Of a stretch of 64,000 bases of DNA, positions 35,555 through 43,814 are shown in pieces (within the stretch, counting starts at the first letter, position 1; every line of letters begins with the position of its first letter). The translations under genes and the position numbers were made by a program. The notes below the pieces were generated by a model that had not been told where the DNA came from, did not search any database, and saw only the letters and a program-made list of their open reading frames with translations. Source of the DNA: Clostridiales bacterium (GTDB lineage: Bacteria > Bacillota > Clostridia > Christensenellales > Aristaeellaceae); NCBI GenBank assembly GCA_015056255.1, contig SVGP01000006.1:1-64000 (forward strand). The letters run 5' to 3'.

Positions 35555-36835
35555 TCACTTCAAAATATAGTCCGACACGCAGTCGTACCAGTGCACGTAT
35601 GTTTCTCCATTGATCTGTATTCTTTCATTTTCGGGAAGCATTTCCGTCCACAGTTTTCCGTAGCGTTTGAACGCCCAGTCGTTCCGATTGAACCTGCGCC
35701 AGAGGATAGTTCTTCCGTTTTTGTCGAGATAGGTTTCAGAAGCCACGGCATCGTTAAAGGTCTCGACATCCATAACAAGGATCGTGTCGTATTTTTTGCC
35801 CGCAATTTCAACTTCATATCTCCCGACCACATCCATCGTGACGCTTCCGTTTCCGCCGATTATGATGTTTCCCTTTCGCGTCAGAATGCCGTGCGCATAC
35901 ACATTCGTTTCGTTTCCGATGTTGTCCTCGCCATAGCCCCAGTTGTTCAAAAAGCTGTCGCCATCCAGGAAGGTGTACAGCTTCCTCACGCCGTTTTCCA
36001 CATGGCTTTCAGCCAGATATCTTGAATGCGTGTCCGTAAGCTGGGCAAAAAACGTCCTTTCAATTTCATTGATGCTGCCGGTTCTGTAGTAATTTTCCGC
36101 GTCGTGCTGCACAGCCTTGATTTCAACGCCCTCGATGCCGTGGATTTCACATTTTCCGACCACCTTCATGTCGGTGTATTCCGTGCGCCTGCCGCCCGGC
36201 TGGTCGTAAAGCCCCCAGGAAAGCGTCTCCCCCTCCCTCGGAACGATCATCCAGCCCATGAGCTCCTCCCACCTGCAGGAGAAAGGCGCATCTTCCATCC
36301 TTGTAATTCTATATCCGGGAAGCGTTTCAAAAAGCCTTGTTTTCATATTTGTCTCCTCCGTCATTTTGATGGGATATGCATCCCGAAACCGCGCTTTTGC
36401 AGCATACAGGCGGCTTTTGACCGTGCCAATTGGCACATTCAGCCTTTTTGCAATGTCAGCCTGCGGAAGGCATTTGAAGTAGGATAGATAGAGAATTTTC
36501 TGATCCTCGCTTTTCAGCCTGTCAAGCGCATCATTGACGGCATCGGCTACCGTCCTGCCTGCGCGCCCGTAGGAAAGCGTACTTTCGGGCGCATTATCAA
36601 GCGGGATATCCATCGTTTTCATGCACAGGCGATACCAGTCCGCATATTTGTTTTTCGCAATCTGAATCAGCCACGCCTTAGCTGCGTTTTCGCTTTTAAG
36701 CGTCTTAAAGTTCCGATAAGCCGCCACAAGCGTTTCCTGATACACGTCCTCATAATCCGAATTTGCCGGCAGGCGAAAACGGATGTATTTGAGAATCGTT
36801 TCCCCGTGCGCCCTGACAAGCGCGTCAAAATCCAT
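35555..36835 (-). CDS. ECF-type sigma factor with 260-residue C-terminal extension
   Basis: A 426-residue protein, preferably from ATG 36835, since AGGGAGGG is 6 bases upstream of it (an ATG two codons earlier touches that site). Region 2 shows ANSDYEDVYQETLVAAYRNF and WLIQIAKNKYADWYR. Region 4 shows LYLSYFKCLPQADIAKRLNV and PIGTVKSRLYAAKARFRDAY. From about residue 170 a sheet-rich domain begins (TNMKTRLFETLPGYRITRME), followed by WGLYDQPGGRRTEYTDM and repeated Trp/Tyr-rich strands. I cannot place this domain. No anti-sigma gene is adjacent. Confidence 0.87.
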   Translation of the reverse strand: MDFDALVRAHGETILKYIRFRLPANSDYEDVYQETLVAAYRNFKTLKSENAAKAWLIQIAKNKYADWYRLCMKTMDIPLDNAPESTLSYGRAGRTVADAVNDALDRLKSEDQKILYLSYFKCLPQADIAKRLNVPIGTVKSRLYAAKARFRDAYPIKMTEETNMKTRLFETLPGYRITRMEDAPFSCRWEELMGWMIVPREGETLSWGLYDQPGGRRTEYTDMKVVGKCEIHGIEGVEIKAVQHDAENYYRTGSINEIERTFFAQLTDTHSRYLAESHVENGVRKLYTFLDGDSFLNNWGYGEDNIGNETNVYAHGILTRKGNIIIGGNGSVTMDVVGRYEVEIAGKKYDTILVMDVETFNDAVASETYLDKNGRTILWRRFNRNDWAFKRYGKLWTEMLPENERIQINGETYVHWYDCVSDYILK

Positions 36836-36954
36836 CCGCATCCCTCCCTTTCATTTGTTTTGAAACCGGTTTCGTTTATAAAGTCGGGAAAAGAGATCAA
36901 AAGGTTCGGTAGTACGGAAATTTTGAAATCATTCGAATAAACCGGAAAACTCGT

Positions 36955-37250
36955 TAGCGCGGGCGATCAATGATCGCCCCTACACCTTCACAGACCATAG
37001 TCTGTTTTGCCATAGGGCGGGTCTTGCTCCCACCGCAGCTAAACAGCGTCGTTCACGGGCGATTCGTGAATCGCCCCTATACATTTACAGACCATAGTTT
37101 GTTTTATTGTAGGGCGGGGGCTTGCTCCCGCCGCAGCTAAACAGCGTCGTTTACGGGCGATTCGTGAATCGCCTCTACATATTTACAGACTATGGTCTGT
37201 TTTACCGTAGGGCGGGGGCTTGCTCCCGCCGCCTCCATGCAGTATCATTT
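36955..37250. repeat. Tandem array of 97-98 bp composite palindromic repeats
   Basis: An H3 at 36958-36984 is followed by units starting at 36990, 37087 and 37185. Each unit has H1 (CAGACYATRGTYTG), H2 (GGCGGGGGCTTGCTCCCGCC or a variant), the linker GCAGCTAAACAGCGTCGTT and H3 (GGGCGATTCGTGAATCGCC). The third unit loses H3 after ACGGGC. The array occupies most of the 36842-37393 gap, which shows no gene. Confidence 0.92.
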
Positions 37251-37299
37251 ACGGGCATCTGAAACAGGATCCATCTATTTAGATGACTCCCGCCTCAAA

Positions 37300-37365
37300 T
37301 GCCCGCTTTCTCCTTCCGTCCGGGCTTTCGCCCGGCCACCTTCCTCCCGGAGGAAGGCGAATATG
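37300..37365. repeat. CTCCTTCC/GGAGGAAGG intergenic repeat
   Basis: CTCCTTCC, then GTCCGGGC-TTTC-GCCCGGCC, then CCTTCCTCC-CGGAGGAAGG: two nested hairpins, related in layout to the element at 26185 and different from H1-H3. Confidence 0.65.
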
Positions 37366-37393
37366 GTGATTTTCGATTCAGGCTTCATCCGCC

Positions 37394-38557
37394 TTAATAT
37401 CCTTCATTCGCCGTACTCGCGCAGACAGCGTTTCCGTAAGGATCGTTTAAAGTGATTGTGTCTTCTTTTTTGTCGTTTATCACGTTTTTATCATCCCAGA
37501 GAATGTCGATTTTCGTATTTTCGGTGGTGTTTGTACCGATGATGATCCTTCCGCCCGCTTTGATGACGGTACCCTGATCGAGGTATTTGATTTCCTTTCC
37601 TTTTGAGGAATAGAGATAGAATCCTGAAATATCGATATCTGCATTTGTCCGGTTCTCGATCTCGATTATGTCGTTTATGGGATCGATCTTTGAAATGTAC
37701 AGGCCTTCGGGTACCGGCTTTGCGTTCTGCCACACGGCGTATTGCGCGTGTACGCCGCGCTCATCCATCGTCACGCGGATACCGGCGGTTGAATGCTCGG
37801 TATAGAAAATCTCCATGCCCTTATTCTCGAGCCTTTCAACAAGCGCGGGGTCGGGCGTTTCCGGCTTTTCATAGCTGCTGGTGGAAATAAGCGCGATTTT
37901 CGCGTCCACCTTATCGATAAGGCGCTGACTTGTGGTGTCGTCGTCCGCGTGATTTCCGACCTTTAAAACATCGGCCTTCAGGTTTTTGTCCAGAATCGTG
38001 TTTTCCTGGGCGTACTCCATGTCGCCCGCAAAAAACGCGCTGCCGTTTTTGGTTTTCAAGATCATGACAAGGGAATTGTTGTCGTCCTTATCTTCTATGA
38101 GTTTCACAGGCGCAATAACTTCAAAAACACCGTCCACCGTGTCGCCCGCGCCCAGAAATTCAACCTTCTCATTTCGAATCGCCGCAGCCTTGACAGCCGG
38201 ATGCTTTTCTTCCTTTACATCAATAAAGTATTTGGATGCATACCAGTTGTCGACCATGATGTCGCTTTCAGCCAGCATTTCAAGCCCGCCTACATGATCC
38301 TTGTCTGTATGCGTTACAAAAACGCCCTTTAAGCGCGTAATCCTCATATCCTTGATCGCCGCATACACGCGCGGCCACATTTCCTCAGTCGCCGTGTCGA
38401 TGAGATAATAATCCTCGTCCACCCGCACGATGATCGCGTCTGCTTTTCCGACGTTCACCATAAATATTTCCGCCGTTTCGGCGTTTTCGCCGACCCCAGC
38501 GCCCTTAGCGCAGGCACACAGGATGAGCGCAAGCAATACTACAAATATCCGTTTCAA
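37394..38557 (-). CDS. Lipoprotein with metallo-beta-lactamase fold and lamin-tail domain
   Basis: The likely start is TTG 38557, 8 bases after GGGAGG, giving a 387-residue protein with the signal LKRIFVVLLALILCACAKG (lipobox LCAC). The body matches the ComEC-type metallo-beta-lactamase group: VGKADAIIVRVDEDYYLIDT, then THTDKDHVGGLEML (HxHxDH-like, with THTDKDH), FFAGDMEY and VGNHADDDTT. The last 100 residues (YISKIDPINDIIEIENRTN onward) form a lamin-tail beta sandwich. Extracellular nuclease or phosphodiesterase action is possible. It is separate from the DNA-uptake channel domain of ComEC. Confidence 0.85.
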   Translation of the reverse strand: MKRIFVVLLALILCACAKGAGVGENAETAEIFMVNVGKADAIIVRVDEDYYLIDTATEEMWPRVYAAIKDMRITRLKGVFVTHTDKDHVGGLEMLAESDIMVDNWYASKYFIDVKEEKHPAVKAAAIRNEKVEFLGAGDTVDGVFEVIAPVKLIEDKDDNNSLVMILKTKNGSAFFAGDMEYAQENTILDKNLKADVLKVGNHADDDTTSQRLIDKVDAKIALISTSSYEKPETPDPALVERLENKGMEIFYTEHSTAGIRVTMDERGVHAQYAVWQNAKPVPEGLYISKIDPINDIIEIENRTNADIDISGFYLYSSKGKEIKYLDQGTVIKAGGRIIIGTNTTENTKIDILWDDKNVINDKKEDTITLNDPYGNAVCASTANEGY

Positions 38558-38721
38558 GGTTGTCACCTCCCTGTGCTTTCATTATAGAGAAACGCGCGCT
38601 GTTTTGCAAGCGTCTTCAGACTTCTTTAGATTTCACCGCAAAATTGATCGATTTTCGATTGCGAAAGTTGTTAAAAAGGTGTATACTTATTTTGATTAAT
38701 AATGTTACGCGGAGGACAAGT

Positions 38722-39450
38722 ATGCCGAAGCTGGAAAGTTACGATAAGAAGCTGGATTACAGCTATTGCCTTGGCATTTTCCCCTGCCACGCCCTTCTGG
38801 ACGCTAAGCCGGAAATGGCGATGCGGCTTCTTCTGCACCCTGCCGGAATCGGAAACGAGGGCGTTGAGAAGCTCAGAGCGAGATGCGCCGCCCTTGGTAT
38901 CCGGGAAGAAATGGCCGAACGCGTTTTAAAGCGTGAAAGCAAAAAGGATAACTGCTTTACCGCCATCGTGTTCAAAAAATACGACTGCACTCTGGATCCT
39001 CAGGCAGCGCACGCGGTATTCTGCCAGATTTCCGACGGCGGAAACTTAGGCACAGCCACCCGCGCCGCAGTCGGCTTCGGCTACAAGAATTTTGCTGTTA
39101 TCCGTCCCTGTGTGGATGTGTTCGATCCGCACGTTTTAAGGGCGTCGATGGGCGCGTTTTTCCGTCTCAACACGCACGTATTCAATTCCTTTGACGAATA
39201 TCTCTCACTGTTCCCGGATAGGGAAATGTACCCCTTCATGCTGGACGGCGCAATTGACTTAAACGATGCAGCCAAAACAGCAAACAAAACCCACACGCTT
39301 ATCTTCGGAAACGAGGCGAGCGGCCTGCCTTCTGTATTTCAGACCTACGGCCAGAGCGTCAAGATACCTCAGTCCGATGAAATCGATTCCTTGAACCTTG
39401 CGGTGGCCGCATCCATCGCCATGTACACCTTCCAAAACATATCTCGCTGA
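38722..39450 (+). CDS. TrmH/SpoU-family RNA 2'-O-methyltransferase
   Basis: A 242-residue protein from ATG 38722, with GGAGGA upstream; the reading frame is open to 38560 without another site. Knotted methyltransferase motifs: QISDGGNLGTATRAAVGFGY (motif 1, with Asn and the Arg), IFGNEASGLP (motif 2) and KIPQSDEIDSLNLAVAASIA (motif 3). The N-terminal 80 residues are not the usual L30e-type domain. The target is a 2'-OH in tRNA or rRNA and cannot be told from sequence. It heads the amino-sugar-type cluster, 14 bases before the next gene. Confidence 0.88.
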   Translation: MPKLESYDKKLDYSYCLGIFPCHALLDAKPEMAMRLLLHPAGIGNEGVEKLRARCAALGIREEMAERVLKRESKKDNCFTAIVFKKYDCTLDPQAAHAVFCQISDGGNLGTATRAAVGFGYKNFAVIRPCVDVFDPHVLRASMGAFFRLNTHVFNSFDEYLSLFPDREMYPFMLDGAIDLNDAAKTANKTHTLIFGNEASGLPSVFQTYGQSVKIPQSDEIDSLNLAVAASIAMYTFQNISR

Positions 39451-39464
39451 AGGAGAGAAGGATT

Positions 39465-40493
39465 ATGTCAGACATCCTGCGGGTTGGCATTATCGGCTTG
39501 GGCGGCATCAGCCGCGTACATATCGCAAATCTTCTGAATATGGAAAACGCGAAAATTGTCGCGGTGTGCGACATCAATAAAGACCGTCTGGCCGCAGCCG
39601 TGGAAAAGACCGGCGCAGACGGATACAACGACTGGCACGACGTGATTGCCCGGGAAGACGTAGACATCATCCACGTTTTGACCCCCCATTATCTGCATGC
39701 GCCCATGTCGATTGAAGCTTTGAAGGCTGGGAAGCACGTTTTGACCGAAAAGCCCATGGCGACAACGATCGAAGACGCTAAGAAAATGATCGAGGCGGCG
39801 GACAAGGCCAAAGGCACATTGAGCGTCATTTTCCAAAACCGCTATAACGCCTCCTCCGTCGCCATTCGGAATATGCTTGAAACGGGCGAGCTTGGTTCCT
39901 TCGTCTGCGCCCGCGCATCCGTCTGCTGGCACAGAGAAGCTCCCTATTACACTGAAAGCGGCTGGCGAGGAAGTCTTGAAACCGAAGGCGGCGGAACGCT
40001 TATCAACCAGGCGATTCACACGCTGGATCTTTTGTCTTACCTGGGCGGGCCGATCAGGCGCGTGCTGGGTCATATTTCGACCGACCTTCTTCGCGATTCC
40101 ATCGAGGTTGAAGACAACTGCCACGCCGTTTTTGAATACGAATCCGGCGCAAAGGGCGTTCTCCACTGCACAAACAATTACGGCATCGACGCGCCCATCA
40201 TGCTGGAATTGGTGTTTGAAAACGCCACGTATCAATTGCACGCCGAAAAGCTTTTCAAGGTTGTTGACGGCGTTCCCACCCTCGTTGTCGAAGGGCAGGA
40301 CGCAAAGCATCTGGGCGAGAAGAGCTACTGGGGCGACAGCCACAAAATTCAGATTGCAAAGGTCTACGACTGCATCTTAAAGGGCGTTCCCTTCGAAATC
40401 GACGGAAGAAGCGCATTCCCCGCGCTGAACCTTGTAAAAGCCATTCAGGAATCCAGCAGAATCAATGACTGGGTAGAGTTGGAGAAGATTTAA
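39465..40493 (+). CDS. Gfo/Idh/MocA-family oxidoreductase
   Basis: A 342-residue NAD(P)-dependent sugar dehydrogenase-like protein. The Rossmann start is VGIIGLGGISRVHIANLL (about residues 6-23); HVLTEKPMATTIEDAKKMIE (about 90-109) carries the conserved EKP with the catalytic Lys. The C-terminal domain has ETEGGGTLINQAIHTLDLL with the GG-H/D pattern. Likely substrates are inositols or sugar acids, but none is fixed. AAGGAGAG precedes ATG 39465. It is cotranscribed with the kinase and SIS genes. Confidence 0.92.
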   Translation: MSDILRVGIIGLGGISRVHIANLLNMENAKIVAVCDINKDRLAAAVEKTGADGYNDWHDVIAREDVDIIHVLTPHYLHAPMSIEALKAGKHVLTEKPMATTIEDAKKMIEAADKAKGTLSVIFQNRYNASSVAIRNMLETGELGSFVCARASVCWHREAPYYTESGWRGSLETEGGGTLINQAIHTLDLLSYLGGPIRRVLGHISTDLLRDSIEVEDNCHAVFEYESGAKGVLHCTNNYGIDAPIMLELVFENATYQLHAEKLFKVVDGVPTLVVEGQDAKHLGEKSYWGDSHKIQIAKVYDCILKGVPFEIDGRSAFPALNLVKAIQESSRINDWVELEKI

Positions 40494-40494
40494 A

Positions 40495-41037
40495 ATGGAC
40501 ATCAGAAACGAAGTTGTCAAAGCGATTGAGGAATTAAACGCAAACCCCAATCCTTCCTTCAGAAATATAAAGCTGCTCGTCGTGGGCTGCTCCACCAGCG
40601 AAATTTACGGCGGCGTGATCGGCCACGCCTCTCAGCCGAATCTGGGCGAGGATGTTGCCGGCGCAATCCTTGAAACGGCCAAAAATCTTGGCTTCGACGT
40701 GGCCTTTCAGTGCTGCGAGCATTTAAACCGCGCGCTGGTCATGGAAGAAAAAGCGGCTGAAAAATACGGCTATGAAATCGTAGCCGCCGTTCCCCATCCA
40801 AAAGCCGGCGGCAGCTGCGCCTCCGCAGCCTACCGCATGATGGAATCTCCCGTTCTTGTAGAAACGATATCCGCAGACGCAGGCCTTGACATTGGACAAA
40901 CCCTGATCGGCATGCACTTAAAGCGCGTGGCCGTGCCGGTTCGCCTTTCCATGGACAAAATCGGCTCCGCCCTTCTGACAGCAGCCCGTACCAGACCTGC
41001 CTTAATCGGCGGCGAAAGAGCGAAATATACGCTGTAA
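40495..41037 (+). CDS. TIGR01440/DUF436 family protein (YwlG-like)
   Basis: A 180-residue protein, one base after the preceding stop. The family is conserved in Bacillota (B. subtilis YwlG) and its function is not established. Visible conserved parts: LLVVGCSTSEIYGGVIGHAS, FQCCEHLNRALVMEEKAA, VAAVPHPKAGGSCASAAYR and QTLIGMHLKRVAVPVR. Two Cys-Cys and Cys-Glu-His groups suggest a metal or thiol role, which is only a guess. Confidence 0.85.
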   Translation: MDIRNEVVKAIEELNANPNPSFRNIKLLVVGCSTSEIYGGVIGHASQPNLGEDVAGAILETAKNLGFDVAFQCCEHLNRALVMEEKAAEKYGYEIVAAVPHPKAGGSCASAAYRMMESPVLVETISADAGLDIGQTLIGMHLKRVAVPVRLSMDKIGSALLTAARTRPALIGGERAKYTL

Positions 41038-41093
41038 TTTTCCCTCCCCCGTCCCCCTACTCACACATCCTATCTCACTTTGGAGGATTCATT

Positions 41094-42047
41094 ATGAATT
41101 TTGTATGCGTTGACGGCGGCGGAACCAAATTAAATGCCATCTGGTTTGACGAAAACATGTCTCTTTTGGGAACAGCACGCGCAAAAGGCATCAACTCGAC
41201 CATATCTCCCAAAGCAGAATGCCAAAAGCAGATGCGAGAATGCTTCCTGAATTTGTTTGGCGATAAAATGCCAAAGGTACTTGACAAACTGTATGTTACA
41301 TTCGGAAACGGCAAGGAATATGCCGAATGCCTGCCCGAAGGCCTGGAGCTCAAGGAAATTGTTGGACTCGGCGAATCAAAGGCCGCTCTTTTGGCAGGAC
41401 GCGGCATGGAAAAAGGCATCGCCATCGTTTCCGGCACGGGCTCGGATGCGCTTTACGTAGGCGAAACCGGCAACGACGCGGTAGGCGGCGTCGGCGCGAT
41501 TCTGGGCGATCAGGGAAGCGGCGTGTGGATGGCAAGACAGGCCGTTCAGAACGCTGTAAAATACTCGCAGGGCTGGGGCGAAAAGACGATACTGACCGAT
41601 ATGCTGAAAGAGCGTCTCGGCATCGAAAAGGGATTTCCGCAGAGCCTTGTACGGTATCTCTACGACACGCCAGCACCCTTCCAGACGCTCGGAAAGCTGC
41701 TTCCCATAGTTGCGGAAGCGGCAAAAATGGGCGATGAACCCTGCATTTCGGCGTTTATCCGCGGCGGACGGGCGCTTGCCCAGCAGACGATTTCCCTGAT
41801 TCGCAAATACCCCGATTTCGGCAAGCACATCGTTACCTGCGGCGGCGCATGGAAAGCGTATCAGCCGATGTTTGATGAATATGAGCGCACCCTTCATGAG
41901 GTTTACCCCGAGATTCAGGTGCACAGGCCCTGGTTCGAACACGTCTTGGCAGGACCCATGAAATATTTGCTCGACAACGGATATTCGCCGGAGGAAGCGA
42001 AGGAAAAGCTTCTTGCCGCTTTCCCGGCTTATGAATGGAGGATGTAG
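41094..42047 (+). CDS. BadF/BadG-type ATPase, N-acetylglucosamine kinase-like
   Basis: A 317-residue sugar-kinase-fold protein of the BadF/NAGK group. VDGGGTKLNAIWFDE (phosphate 1) starts the protein, followed by VSGTGSDALYVG (phosphate 2), GAILGDQGSGVWMARQAV and ITCGGAWKAYQPM (adenosine side). The neighbours are two SIS-domain sugar-phosphate proteins, so it probably makes an amino-sugar phosphate. A similar but distinct kinase sits at 47954. GGAGGATTC precedes ATG 41094. Confidence 0.88.
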   Translation: MNFVCVDGGGTKLNAIWFDENMSLLGTARAKGINSTISPKAECQKQMRECFLNLFGDKMPKVLDKLYVTFGNGKEYAECLPEGLELKEIVGLGESKAALLAGRGMEKGIAIVSGTGSDALYVGETGNDAVGGVGAILGDQGSGVWMARQAVQNAVKYSQGWGEKTILTDMLKERLGIEKGFPQSLVRYLYDTPAPFQTLGKLLPIVAEAAKMGDEPCISAFIRGGRALAQQTISLIRKYPDFGKHIVTCGGAWKAYQPMFDEYERTLHEVYPEIQVHRPWFEHVLAGPMKYLLDNGYSPEEAKEKLLAAFPAYEWRM

Positions 42048-42050
42048 AAT

Positions 42051-42791
42051 ATGGACGCCATTAAAGCATACCGCAAGGCCCTTATGGAAACCATCGACAA
42101 GGCGTTTGACACGCAGGAAGAAAACCTTCGCGCCGCCGCCGAGCTTTTAAAGGAAGCCACGCTTTCCGGTCACAACATTTTCGGCTTTGGCTGCAGCCAT
42201 GCGGCGCTTCCAATTCTTGAGCTGTACTACCGTACCGGCGGCATGGCAACCATCAATCCCGTTCGCGCGCCCGGTCTTTGCCTCGACGTTGACCCCGCCA
42301 CCATGACCAGCCAGATGGAGCGCATGCGCGACTATGGCCGCGTGATCGTGGACGGCCAGCCCTTAGGCGAGGGCGATGTAATCATCGTGCACTCCGTATC
42401 GGGAAGAAACAACGTATCCACCGACGTTGCCCTCAGAGCCAAGGAAAAGGGCGCAAAGGTCATCGTCTTAACCAATCTTGAAATGTCCAAGGCCGTCACC
42501 AGCCGCCATCCCGACGGACTTAAGCTCTATGAAGTGGGCGATATTGTCATCGACAACTGCGGCTGCATCGGCGACGCTTCCATCAACATCCCCGGCGTTC
42601 CCGAAAAGGTCGCCCCCACCTCCACCGCCGTTGCCGCCGCCCTTTTGAACGCTGTTATGGCGCAGGCGGTTGCGCTGATCACGGAAGCCGGCGCAGTTGC
42701 GCCCGTATTCGTTTCCGCCAACGTTGACGGCGGCGACGAGCACAATAAGGAAATGCTGAAAGCCTACGGAGATCATATTTTCTATATGTAA
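42051..42791 (+). CDS. SIS-domain sugar-phosphate protein
   Basis: A 246-residue protein of the UPF0309/YjjX-like SIS group, with one SIS domain. ILPELYYRTGG-type text follows FGFGCSHAALPILEL, and the phosphosugar loop is IIVHSVSGRNNVSTDVAL (about residues 108-125). The second half EVGDIVIDNCGCIGDA and VAPTSTAVAAALLNAV matches UPF0309. Isomerase or etherase action on an amino-sugar 6-phosphate is possible; no catalytic data are visible. It begins 3 bases after the kinase. Confidence 0.85.
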   Translation: MDAIKAYRKALMETIDKAFDTQEENLRAAAELLKEATLSGHNIFGFGCSHAALPILELYYRTGGMATINPVRAPGLCLDVDPATMTSQMERMRDYGRVIVDGQPLGEGDVIIVHSVSGRNNVSTDVALRAKEKGAKVIVLTNLEMSKAVTSRHPDGLKLYEVGDIVIDNCGCIGDASINIPGVPEKVAPTSTAVAAALLNAVMAQAVALITEAGAVAPVFVSANVDGGDEHNKEMLKAYGDHIFYM

Positions 42792-42803
42792 GGAGGATCA
42801 CCC

Positions 42804-43532
42804 ATGCTTCTTGACCGCTATCAGAAAAGAGTGGACGATCTTTTAAAGGAAGTCCGCGACACCCAGACGGAAAACATCATCAAAGCCGGTAAGCTGATCG
42901 CAGACACCATCGCAAACGGCGGCGGCGTGTTCTTAAGCAAGGTCTGCCACTCCATCGAAAACGACTTAATCTACAGAGGCGGCGGCCCCATCTTCTACAA
43001 GCACTTCGATTTCAACCTGAATGTTGAACAGCAAGGCCGCGAGCGCGAGAACCCCTACGATCAGAACATGGAAGGCCTCGCCGCCTACGCCATCCGCAAA
43101 AGTAAGCTCCGCCCCGGCGACGTTCTCGTAGTTTCCTCCGTTTCCGGCCGCACGGCTTCCGTTGTGGATCTTGCCTATGAAGCACAGAAAATGGGCATTC
43201 ACGTCATCGCCTTTATCTCCATGAAGTACGCAACCCAGGTCGACGCCGTCCACTCCTCCGGCAAAAAGCTTTACGAGATGGTCGACATCGTAATGGACAA
43301 CTGCGCCCCCGCCGCTGAAGGCATGATGGCTGTAGAGGGCATCGAAGCCGCCTACGCCGCCGCCAGCGGTATCGCCTCCGACTACATCCTCTGGTCCATG
43401 ACCAGTGTAGCCGTTGAAGAGCTGATGAACAAAGGCATCACCCCTGGCATCTTAAAGAGCGCCAACTACCCCGGCGGAAACGACTACAACAAAAAGATCA
43501 TCGAGCCGCATTACGACGAGTTCGGATGGTAA
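42804..43532 (+). CDS. Second SIS-domain sugar-phosphate protein
   Basis: A 242-residue paralogue of the gene before it. The SIS loop is VVSSVSGRTASVVDLAYE, with IAFISMKYATQVDAVHSSG and VDIVMDNCAPAAEGMMAVEG following. It ends the cluster, before a strong terminator. AAGGAGG precedes ATG 42804. Two similar SIS genes in tandem could form a heteromer or act on two sugars. Confidence 0.84.
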   Translation: MLLDRYQKRVDDLLKEVRDTQTENIIKAGKLIADTIANGGGVFLSKVCHSIENDLIYRGGGPIFYKHFDFNLNVEQQGRERENPYDQNMEGLAAYAIRKSKLRPGDVLVVSSVSGRTASVVDLAYEAQKMGIHVIAFISMKYATQVDAVHSSGKKLYEMVDIVMDNCAPAAEGMMAVEGIEAAYAAASGIASDYILWSMTSVAVEELMNKGITPGILKSANYPGGNDYNKKIIEPHYDEFGW

Positions 43533-43539
43533 AGGGAAA

Positions 43540-43583
43540 AAACATAAGGAGCTGCCTTCAAAAAAGGCGGCTCCTTATGTTTT
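43540..43583 (+). terminator. Terminator after the SIS genes
   Basis: AACATAAGGAGC-GCCTT pairs with AAGGC-GCTCCTTATGTT around a short A-rich loop, followed by a T-run. Confidence 0.92.
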
Positions 43584-43650
43584 CAGCAAACCGCTTCACC
43601 TTCCCATCAAGGGAGGGTCTGATCATCCGACAAACTCAATCTAACAAAAA

Positions 43651-43733
43651 TGCGCGGGCGATTCATGAATCGCCCCTACATTATACGATGGTACTGTAAC
43701 CATACTGTAGGGGCGATCATTGATCGCCCGCGC
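43651..43733. repeat. Inverted H3 pair, 83 bp
   Basis: GCGCGGGCGATTCATGAATC then GCCCCTACA; 27 bases; TGTAGGGGCGATCATTGATC then GCCCGCGC. The outer ends are inverted repeats of about 29 bp. It lies between two convergent transcription units. Confidence 0.88.
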
Positions 43734-43814
43734 TGACTTGATATCATAGACAAACGCCCGTTCTCATGAATGGGTTCGTCTTATACCGAGCTTCTGTTTC
43801 GTATTTACTGCTTC

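Noticed and set aside
36955-37250. CRISPR array
   Set aside because: The repeat period is 97-98 bp, linkers between palindromes are themselves conserved, and no cas gene is present.
39468-40343. Open frame of 291 codons opposite the Gfo/Idh gene
   Set aside because: Shadow of the Rossmann-fold gene; the plus strand has ribosome site, motifs and operon context.
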